Assembly: GCA_937897315.1 (NCBI GenBank)
Contig: CALCNS010000160.1
Span: 1 to 12,493, forward strand
Reading direction: 5' to 3'
Source of the DNA: an uncultured Bacillota bacterium
Lineage (GTDB): Bacteria; Bacillota; JAAYKD01
DNA length: 12,493 nt
The position numbers and the translations under genes were made by a program. Positions 7,074-12,493 of the stretch are shown here, piece after piece. Numbering within the stretch: position 1 is the stretch's first letter; each line of letters begins with the position of its first letter. The notes beneath the pieces were generated by a model, which had not been told where the DNA came from, ran no database searches, and saw only the letters and a program-made list of their open reading frames with translations.

Positions 7074-7117
7074 AACACTTGTTCTGACTTATAGTAGTCA
7101 GAACAAGTGTTTTTTTT
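7074..7117 (+). terminator. Strong intrinsic terminator after tRNA-Ser
   Basis: A perfect 16-bp inverted repeat, AACACTTGTTCTGACT (7074-7089) and its complement (7096-7111), with a 6-nt loop TATAGT, runs into a T tract to 7117. It begins 4 nt after the encoded CCA. It should end the tRNA transcript and insulate the hyp promoter 10 nt further on. On the minus strand the stem is the same but lacks a T tract on that side. Confidence 0.93.
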
Positions 7118-7127
7118 AACTTTTATC

Positions 7128-7155
7128 TTGACAGTACGTTTGTTAGTGCTATACT
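7128..7155 (+). promoter_or_regulatory. Sigma-A-type promoter of the hyp operon
   Basis: A perfect -35 TTGACA (7128-7133) and TATACT (7150-7155) are separated by 16 nt. The predicted start is near 7162, giving a hypA leader of about 63 nt. It lies directly behind the tRNA terminator, so hyp expression is probably independent of the tRNA. Confidence 0.75.
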
Positions 7156-7161
7156 TCGATA

Positions 7162-7192
7162 CTGATGCTCTAATCAGGTTTTTGAATTCAAA
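7162..7192 (+). promoter_or_regulatory. Palindromes in the hypA leader, possible operator
   Basis: CTGAT (7162-7166) and ATCAG (7173-7177) form an inverted repeat at the predicted start site, and TTTGAATTCAAA (7181-7192) is a perfect 12-bp palindrome just after it. Sites here could block transcription when bound. The binding protein is unknown; the AT-rich palindrome could also be chance. Confidence 0.3.
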
Positions 7193-7224
7193 CTGAATAA
7201 GCAAATTCATTTCGGAGGGGAACC

Positions 7225-7593
7225 ATGCACGAAACGGCACTTGTTCAGGATATGCTATCAATTGCGCATCATGCATTGACAAAAAGAAGAATAAGAAAAG
7301 TTCAGACAATCAAACTTGCTGTAGGAGTTTTGGCCAATGTGATGCCCGATGCTTTACTATTCGCATTTGAAGCGATGTCAAAAAACAGCATTTTTGAAGA
7401 GGCTACCTTAGAAATGACTTCCATACCTGTTGGAGTGCGCTGCGACAGTTGTGGTTTTGATTATGAACCATCGAGATTTCCTTATACATGTCCCGTGTGT
7501 CAAAGTACTTTATTCAAAATTATTCAAGGAGAAGAGTTTTACATCATCAGTTTGGTTTGTGATGAGTATGAAGGGAGAGAGGACTATGTCTGA
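7225..7593 (+). CDS. hypA: Hydrogenase nickel-insertion protein HypA
   Basis: HypA is a cytoplasmic zinc protein that binds nickel and delivers it, with HypB, to the large subunit of [NiFe] hydrogenases. This copy has 122 residues, slightly longer than the usual 113-118. The N-terminus is MHE, with the nickel ligand His2. The zinc site has four cysteines in two CxxC pairs, C73/C76 and C89/C92. The conserved GVLANVMPDALLFAFE segment at 34-49 corresponds to the family G-x-x-S-x-V-x-P-x-x-L-x-F-x-F motif. The start ATG has GGAGGGG ending 4 nt upstream. It is the first gene of the hyp operon and overlaps hypB by 8 nt. Its TGA stop is used as a real terminator, given the normal length and the overlapping hypB start. 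Confidence 0.96.
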   Translation: MHETALVQDMLSIAHHALTKRRIRKVQTIKLAVGVLANVMPDALLFAFEAMSKNSIFEEATLEMTSIPVGVRCDSCGFDYEPSRFPYTCPVCQSTLFKIIQGEEFYIISLVCDEYEGREDYV

Positions 7594-8248
7594 AATCAAC
7601 ATTATTATAGATGTGAAAGCATTAAACAAGCAGGTAGCAAATCAAAATCGCGTGGTTTTTCATGAGAACCATACGTTTGTAATCAACATAATGGGGTCAC
7701 CTGGTTCAGGAAAGACCACCTTGCTCGAAAATATTCTTCCTGCATTATCAGCAAAACATAAAGTTGCTGTTATTGAAGGTGATTTAGCCACCGAGAATGA
7801 TGCCAACAGGATTCGTAAGCTTGGTGTTGAAGCAACTCAGATTATCACGGATGGAGCTTGTCATTTAGATGCAAAAATGATTCAAAGCGAAATCAGGAAA
7901 TTAAACTTAGAAGATACTGAGATCCTTATTATAGAAAACGTTGGAAATTTAGTTTGCCCTATTTCCTATGATTTGGGTGAAGAAATACGGATTGTTGTAT
8001 TAAGTATTCCTGAAGGTGAAGATAAACCTTTGAAGTATCCCAATGCGATTCTTCATACCGATGTGGTTATTCTCACGAAAATCGATTTAGCACCATACGT
8101 CAGTGTTGATCCTATGGTTATGAAGAAATATATTAATAGTATAAATTCCCGTGTCGCAATATTAGAAGTGGGTAAGGTACAAGGTGAATATCGGGCTAAT
8201 GAAGTAGTGTCTTATATTGAAGAACAATTGAAGGCAATGAAAGGTTAA
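7586..8248 (+). CDS. hypB: Hydrogenase nickel-incorporation GTPase HypB
   Basis: HypB is a SIMIBI-class GTPase that couples GTP hydrolysis to nickel transfer into hydrogenase together with HypA. This copy has 220 residues. The P-loop is GSPGSGKT at 37-44. EGDLATENDANRI at 64-76 follows. The metal-binding C92-H93 lies in GACHLDA, and a second cysteine C124 is in IENVGNLVCP. The guanine-specificity motif reads TKID at 164-167 rather than NKID. It lacks both the N-terminal CxxCxC nickel site of E. coli HypB and any histidine-rich nickel-storage stretch, so it is the minimal form. The start at ATG 7586 (MSEINIII) is inside the end of hypA, with GGGAGAGG upstream; the frame is open further upstream in hypA, but that part does not resemble HypB. 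hypF follows after 18 nt. Confidence 0.96.
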   Translation: MSEINIIIDVKALNKQVANQNRVVFHENHTFVINIMGSPGSGKTTLLENILPALSAKHKVAVIEGDLATENDANRIRKLGVEATQIITDGACHLDAKMIQSEIRKLNLEDTEILIIENVGNLVCPISYDLGEEIRIVVLSIPEGEDKPLKYPNAILHTDVVILTKIDLAPYVSVDPMVMKKYINSINSRVAILEVGKVQGEYRANEVVSYIEEQLKAMKG

Positions 8249-8266
8249 AATCGGGGTCACCGAAAA

Positions 8267-10534
8267 ATGGTACGATATGCTGTTGAAGTAATTGGATTGG
8301 TACAAGGAGTGGGGTTCCGTCCCTTTGTTTATCGCTTGGCCCTGTCTAAGGTATTATCCGGTTTCGTTTTGAACGATACTAATGGTGTTCAAATTGAAAT
8401 CGAGGGAAGCCCAGCAGCTTGTTCTGCCTTTCTTTATGAATTACAGAACAATCCACCTCCCATATCCCGGATAGAACATCTCTGCATAAAAGAGATTCCG
8501 GTAAAACGAGAGCAGGGTTTTAATATATTACCAAGTATATCCGGCATCCGTGAAACATGGATTTCGCCGGATATTGGTATTTGTCCCGATTGTATTGAAG
8601 ATATCACTGAAACAGGTAATCGACGTCTTGATTACGCTTTTACCAATTGCACGAATTGTGGCCCTAGGTTTACATTAATTCAAGATGTCCCATACGATCG
8701 AAAAAATACAACCATGTCTAAATTCATCCAATGTGAATCATGCCAGCATGAGTACGATGATCCTGAAGATAGGCGGTTTCATGCTCAACCCAATGCTTGC
8801 CCGGTTTGCGGTCCTCAGTTAGAAGTCATTCCCTCAATAAAGGGATTAACAAAAGATCCATACGAATGTTTTCATGAAGCAATCCGGTCAGGACAAATCG
8901 TTGCCTTAAAGGGTATTGGTGGATATCATTTGGTTTGTAATGCAATGAACGAGAGTGCAGTTAATAGATTGAGACAAAGAAAGCTTCGATATGATAAACC
9001 GTTTGCTGTCATGATGCCAGATATTGAAACGGTCAAGCGGTATTGTGAAATAGAAGAGGAAGAAATCATCGCAATCACCTCGCAACGAAAACCAATCATC
9101 TTGCTACGGTTGAAATCACAGGCACCAATCGCCTCTGGAGTTTCTCTACAGCATAAAACACTCGGAGTGATGTTGCCTTATACTCCGCTTCATTATACCT
9201 TGATGCAGCAACATCAAGTTTTAGTCATGACGAGTGGAAATCAATCTGATCATCCCATGATTTATCAGGATAACGATGTTGATAAGATATATCCCAACAT
9301 TGCAGATTTGTTGATTACAAACAATCGCCCCATTTTTCGGCGTATGGATGATAGTGTATGCCACGTGGTTGCACACAAATTACATCTCATTCGCCGAGCG
9401 CGGGGTTTCGTGCCGGAACCGATTCCTCTTGAACAAAACAAGAATGTCATCCTTGCTGTAGGAGCTCAACAAAAAAACACCTTCTGTATCGCTAAGCAAG
9501 AACATGCTATACTCAGCGGACACATAGGGGACTTGGATGAGATTGATACCGAACAGACCTATATGAACGAAGTCCATTCATTTATGCATATTTTTGACGC
9601 TTATCCGCAGGTCATAGCGCGAGATTTGCATCCGGATTATACAACATCTCACTTGGCAGTTGAATTACAAAGAGCTTTTAGTAAGAAGGGGAACACCATC
9701 CCGATTTTTGCGGTTCAACATCATCATGCTCATTTTGCTTCTGTGTTGGCAGAGCACCAGGTGAAGGAGCCTTCTTTGGGGTTTATTTTTGACGGGTCGG
9801 GGTATGGAGAAGATGGCACAATTTGGGGTGGAGAAGTTCTTTATGGGAACATCAAAACCAGTCAACGGGTAGGGCATTTACTTCCTTTTTCACTCCCTGG
9901 GGGTGAGGAGGCAATCCGCGAACCATGGAGAGTAGCATTATCAATCTTGAATCAAACTTTTGGATTTAATAAAGCGCTGGAGTATTTTCCTCCATATAAG
10001 GATGAAGCCAAAATCATATTAAAGGCTATGGAAGCAGGGCTCAATGCACCAACCACAACCTCGATGGGAAGGTTATTCGATGCGGTAGCCGCCTTGCTCG
10101 GGATATGTCCTATCGCTTCTTATGAAGGGCAAGCAGCCATTCATTTAGAACAAATAATCGACGATACGGCCTCTGGTCAATATCATTTAGATTTCTTGGA
10201 ACAATCGAATGTTATCTGGGTTGATTGGAGAACCATGGTTCAACAACTCCTGTTAGATGTAAGAAGTGGTATCTCTCCAGGAACGATTTCACTGCGATTT
10301 CATAATACGATCATCGATTTCGTTTTAAAGATGTCTCAGTTTCAAAGAACAAAGAGGGATGTTCATACAATAGCTTTGTCGGGTGGGGTTTTTCAAAATC
10401 GATTTTTGTTGGAAAAAACGTATAAAGTTTTAACTGAACAAGGATTCCGGGTTTTATGCAACGAGAAACTACCCTGCAATGACGGAGGTATATCCTACGG
10501 TCAAGCTGCAACTGTTGCTGAAAGAATGAGGTGA
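8267..10534 (+). CDS. hypF: Carbamoyltransferase HypF
   Basis: HypF uses carbamoyl phosphate and ATP to make carbamoyl-adenylate and transfers the carbamoyl group to HypE, the first step in making the CN ligands of the [NiFe] centre. This copy is full length at 755 residues. Domains in order are: an acylphosphatase-like domain with GLVQGVGFRPFVYRLA at 10-25; a zinc-finger region with C106/C109, C128/C131, C156/C159 and C178/C181; a YrdC-like domain from about 200 with ALKGIGGYHLVCNA at 213-226 and MTSGNQSDHPM at 321-331; and a Kae1-like domain with HHHAH at 485-489, DGSGYGEDGTIWGGE at 509-523 and SGGVFQNRFLLE at 705-716. All key motifs look intact. The start ATG 8267 follows a GGGG-containing ribosome site. 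The TGA stop lies 5 nt before hypC. Confidence 0.97.
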   Translation: MVRYAVEVIGLVQGVGFRPFVYRLALSKVLSGFVLNDTNGVQIEIEGSPAACSAFLYELQNNPPPISRIEHLCIKEIPVKREQGFNILPSISGIRETWISPDIGICPDCIEDITETGNRRLDYAFTNCTNCGPRFTLIQDVPYDRKNTTMSKFIQCESCQHEYDDPEDRRFHAQPNACPVCGPQLEVIPSIKGLTKDPYECFHEAIRSGQIVALKGIGGYHLVCNAMNESAVNRLRQRKLRYDKPFAVMMPDIETVKRYCEIEEEEIIAITSQRKPIILLRLKSQAPIASGVSLQHKTLGVMLPYTPLHYTLMQQHQVLVMTSGNQSDHPMIYQDNDVDKIYPNIADLLITNNRPIFRRMDDSVCHVVAHKLHLIRRARGFVPEPIPLEQNKNVILAVGAQQKNTFCIAKQEHAILSGHIGDLDEIDTEQTYMNEVHSFMHIFDAYPQVIARDLHPDYTTSHLAVELQRAFSKKGNTIPIFAVQHHHAHFASVLAEHQVKEPSLGFIFDGSGYGEDGTIWGGEVLYGNIKTSQRVGHLLPFSLPGGEEAIREPWRVALSILNQTFGFNKALEYFPPYKDEAKIILKAMEAGLNAPTTTSMGRLFDAVAALLGICPIASYEGQAAIHLEQIIDDTASGQYHLDFLEQSNVIWVDWRTMVQQLLLDVRSGISPGTISLRFHNTIIDFVLKMSQFQRTKRDVHTIALSGGVFQNRFLLEKTYKVLTEQGFRVLCNEKLPCNDGGISYGQAATVAERMR

Positions 10535-10539
10535 TTCGA

Positions 10540-10773
10540 ATGTGTTTGGCAATTCCTGGCAAAGTCATCAAGATTAATGATACAGAAGCCGTGATTGATT
10601 ATGATGGAGTTACTAAAATAGCAGATATCTGTTTAATGGAGAAAGTCATTCCTGGTGATTTGGTATTGGTTCATGCCGGTTTCGTGATTCAGGTCTTGGA
10701 TCTGAAATCAGGTGAAGAACTGAAGAAAGCAATGAAAGCCACCTTGGATGCAGTAAAAAAAGATGGATTCTAA
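10540..10773 (+). CDS. hypC: Hydrogenase assembly chaperone HypC/HybG family
   Basis: HypC is a small chaperone that binds HypD and the immature hydrogenase large subunit, carrying the Fe(CN)2CO unit. This copy has 77 residues. It starts MCLAIPGKV, and Cys2, exposed after removal of Met1, is the essential iron ligand. GDLVLVHAGFVIQVLD at 39-54 includes the conserved His45. The frame can be read from GTG 10531, but that adds MIR before Met-Cys and would bury the essential cysteine, so ATG 10540 is the start, with GAGGTGAT 4 nt upstream. The 3' end overlaps hypD by 11 nt through ATGGATTCTAA. The C-terminal helix after residue 55 is lysine-rich. Confidence 0.96.
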   Translation: MCLAIPGKVIKINDTEAVIDYDGVTKIADICLMEKVIPGDLVLVHAGFVIQVLDLKSGEELKKAMKATLDAVKKDGF

Positions 10774-11851
10774 TCTCAACCTTTATGATTCAAATATGAT
10801 CAAGGAAATTTATCGCTTGGCTGAGCAAGTGGGACCTCTGACGATAATGGAAGTCTGTGGTACGCATACCAATAGTATTCGACATTATGGGCTACCAGCT
10901 ATTTTGCCTAAACAGATTAAGCTGGTCTCAGGACCAGGCTGCCCGGTTTGTGTTACATCTTCTGCCGATATTGCTATGGCAGTGTCTATAGCTAAAATCG
11001 AGGATGTTATTTTCACTTGTTTTGGCGATATGATGCATGTACCAAGTGGGAAAGAAAGTCTTTACTCATTATACGAGCAGGGTAAGGACGTACGACTGGT
11101 TACATCTCCAATGGATTCGTTAAAGATTGCACGGGATCATCCCAGACACCAAGTAGTCTATTTTGGAATTGGATTTGAAACAACTGCACCTTTAACTGCC
11201 GCTCTAGTCGATAAGGCAGTAAGAAAAAGAATCAGCAATCTTTCTGTTTTATCAACCCATAAGACCATGCCTGAAGCTTTAATTTCGTTATTGTCAGGAG
11301 AACACAAGGTCAACGCCCTTTTATGTCCGGGTCATGTGGCAGCCATGATTGGTAGCGATGCCTTTTCATTTTTACCTGAACAGTTACACATGCCTGCAGC
11401 AATTTCCGGGTTTGAAGCAGATGAAATTTTGTTATCCATATTAGCTATTTTACAAATGATTGCTCATAACCAAGTAGCTTGCCTAAATATGTATCCTCAA
11501 GTTGTTACACCTTTAGGAAACAGAAAAGCACTTACCCTGTTATCTAGTGTTATGGAGAAACAGGATACATTGTGGCGAGGATTGGGTATGATACCTCGAA
11601 GTGGATTAAAATTGCGTTCCGAGTATAAAGAATACGACGCCAAGGTAAAATTCTCACCAGCTTTTGAAGAACTTCCAGAACCTCAAGGTTGCTTATGTTC
11701 TCAGATGTTAAAAGGGCACACCGTACCAACTCAATGCATGCATTTTGCCTCTACTTGCACACCAGATAACCCATTGGGACCTTGTATGGTATCAGCAGAA
11801 GGAACATGTGCGGCTTATTTTCGCTACAGGGAGGAAGACTATGGATTCTAA
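10763..11851 (+). CDS. hypD: Hydrogenase formation protein HypD
   Basis: HypD is an iron-sulfur protein that, with HypC and HypE, builds the Fe(CN)2CO group and reduces the thiocyanate intermediate. This copy has 362 residues, the normal size. Key residues are present: C32 in EVCGTHTNSIR, C60 and C63 in SGPGCPVCV, the CPGHVAAMIG motif, GFEADEIL, and a C-terminal cluster of six cysteines (C310, C312, C325, C332, C341, C349) that supplies the [4Fe-4S] ligands. The start ATG 10763 lies inside the end of hypC with only a poor A-rich ribosome site, so translation probably depends on coupling with hypC. The 3' end overlaps hypE by the same 11 bases, ATGGATTCTAA, this time with a good GGAGG upstream. 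Nothing suggests damage. Confidence 0.97.
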   Translation: MDSNLNLYDSNMIKEIYRLAEQVGPLTIMEVCGTHTNSIRHYGLPAILPKQIKLVSGPGCPVCVTSSADIAMAVSIAKIEDVIFTCFGDMMHVPSGKESLYSLYEQGKDVRLVTSPMDSLKIARDHPRHQVVYFGIGFETTAPLTAALVDKAVRKRISNLSVLSTHKTMPEALISLLSGEHKVNALLCPGHVAAMIGSDAFSFLPEQLHMPAAISGFEADEILLSILAILQMIAHNQVACLNMYPQVVTPLGNRKALTLLSSVMEKQDTLWRGLGMIPRSGLKLRSEYKEYDAKVKFSPAFEELPEPQGCLCSQMLKGHTVPTQCMHFASTCTPDNPLGPCMVSAEGTCAAYFRYREEDYGF

Positions 11852-12493
11852 AGTAACATTAGCCCACGGTTCCGGTGGTGCTAAATCACGTGAATTAGTA
11901 GAGCAGTTGTTTCGACCTGCTTTTGAGAATCCATATTTGAATCCATTAACTGATTCAGCTTTATTACGTGTACCAGAAAATATTGCCATGACAACAGATA
12001 GTTATGTAGTTAGACCTTTATTTTTTCCAGGAGGAGATATTGGTAAGCTAGCAGTTTGCGGTACGATGAATGATCTTGCCGTCAGTGGTGCGATTCCTCG
12101 TTTTATGTCTGTGGGAATGATTCTTGCCTCTGGTCTCGATATGGAAGTACTACGAAGAATTGTTGAATCTATGGCTAAAACTGCTCGCGAGGCTGGGATA
12201 CAAATCGTGACGGGAGACACCAAGGTGGTGGAACAAAACAGTGCAGATGGTATCTTTATCAATACAACAGGTATTGGAATTTATCCAGAAGTGAATTGAA
12301 TTCTACCTCAACGGATTTTGGAAGGTGATTGCATTGTAGCCAGTGGTAATATTGCATCTCATGGAGTCTCCGTAATGGCCGAACGAAACCATCTTGGTTT
12401 CGAACCTGTTATAGAAAGTGATGTAGCTTCTTTATTCCCTTTAATCAACATTTTGATGAGTGACCGTAGAGTTGAAATACATGCTATGAGAGA
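11841..12493 (+). pseudogene. hypE: hypE with an in-frame TGA at codon 153; 3' end outside window
   Basis: HypE dehydrates a thiocarboxamide on its C-terminal cysteine to thiocyanate, the source of the hydrogenase CN ligands. The first 152 residues are a clean N-terminal PurM-like domain: LAHGSGGAKSRELVEQLF at 7-24, VVRPLFFPGGDIGKLAVCGT at 56-75, NDLAVSGA at 77-84 and IVTGDTKVVE at 122-131. After GIGIYPEVN the frame meets TGA (12297-12299). Without any shift it continues with HypE-like sequence, ILPQRILEGDCIVASGNI, then HGVSVMAERNHLGFEPVIESDVASLF and IHAMR at the window edge. The stop falls in the linker before the second PurM-like domain. Later residues include ASHG where the family usually has GDHG. 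The break could be a nonsense mutation, a sequencing error or recoding. A product of 152 residues would lack the C-terminal domain and the catalytic cysteine. Family identity is certain; pseudogene status is not. Confidence 0.8.
12297..12299 (+). other. In-frame TGA interrupting hypE
   Basis: The codon lies between GAA-GTG-AAT and ATT-CTA-CCT, and both sides are in the same frame. Compared with the usual PEGVN-I-S-P pattern, TGA either replaces one variable residue or is an extra triplet next to a missing glycine. A single base change, for example CGA to TGA, would explain it. TGA ends hypA, hypF, mrpC, mrpF and mrpG normally in this window, so general reassignment is unlikely. Confidence 0.85.

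Noticed and set aside
6965..7309. Minus-strand open frame of 114 codons across the tRNA
   Set aside because: It is antisense to tRNA-Ser and the start of hypA. The ESGIRTHG-type peptide is the well-known false product of reading a tRNA-Ser gene backwards.
7430..7585. Longer hypB start
   Set aside because: The extension overlaps the hypA zinc-finger codons in another frame and does not resemble HypB; ATG 7586 gives the normal N-terminus.
10531..10539. GTG start for hypC
   Set aside because: It would put three residues before Met-Cys, and HypC function needs the cysteine at position 2.
12297..12299. TGA reassigned to Trp or Gly in this organism
   Set aside because: TGA ends hypA, hypF, mrpC, mrpF and mrpG at the expected lengths, and TGG is used for Trp.
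12297..12340. Selenocysteine recoding of the hypE TGA
   Set aside because: The position is a variable linker, not a catalytic Cys site. The only nearby hairpin (ACCTC with GA-A-GGT) is short and starts too soon after the codon to resemble a bacterial SECIS element.
1..12493. Mobile elements, CRISPR arrays, attachment site at tRNA-Ser
   Set aside because: No transposase or integrase genes, no regularly spaced repeats, and no partial copy of the tRNA 3' end seen in the window.

Overview
The window holds two divergent operons separated by a short intergenic region that carries one tRNA gene. Moderately low GC, compact overlapping genes, strong Shine-Dalgarno sites, several TTG starts and a CCA-encoded tRNA point to an anaerobic Bacillota (Clostridia-like) bacterium. 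This is a judgement of style; no taxonomic marker is present.

Left part (1-6641, minus strand): nine genes transcribed leftward in the order MrpE, MrpF, MrpG, MbhD-like (DUF4040), an MbhE-like/MrpB fusion, MrpC/NuoK-like, then three consecutive antiporter-like subunits (NuoL/M/N, MrpA/MrpD superfamily). The last gene runs off the left edge. In a standalone Mrp Na+/H+ antiporter, MrpA is one long protein. Here its C-terminal parts are separate or fused to MrpB, as in the membrane arm of Mbh/Mbx-type complexes (group 4 [NiFe] hydrogenases and relatives). The catalytic arm would be expected beyond position 1 and is not visible.

Middle (6642-7224): a sigma-A-like promoter for the leftward operon, a leader of about 226 nt that ends in an intrinsic-terminator-like hairpin (possible attenuator), a promoter plus tRNA-Ser(UGA) plus a strong terminator on the plus strand, and then a clear promoter for the rightward operon.

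Right part (7225-12493, plus strand): hypA-hypB-hypF-hypC-hypD-hypE, the full maturation set for the Ni-Fe(CN)2CO centre of [NiFe] hydrogenases. HypA/HypB deliver nickel. HypF/HypE make the cyanide ligands from carbamoyl phosphate. HypC/HypD assemble the Fe(CN)2CO unit. The pairing supports the idea that the leftward operon encodes an H2-evolving or H2-oxidising ion-pumping hydrogenase, though this remains inference.

The main oddities are: (1) hypE has an in-frame TGA at codon 153, at the boundary of its two PurM-like domains, with recognisable HypE sequence continuing in the same frame; (2) hypC/hypD and hypD/hypE overlap through the identical 11-nt string ATGGATTCTAA; (3) all three antiporter-like genes appear to use TTG starts; (4) MbhE-like and MrpB domains are fused; (5) the leader of the leftward operon has alternative pairings in front of a terminator. 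I see no mobile element, CRISPR array or integration site.
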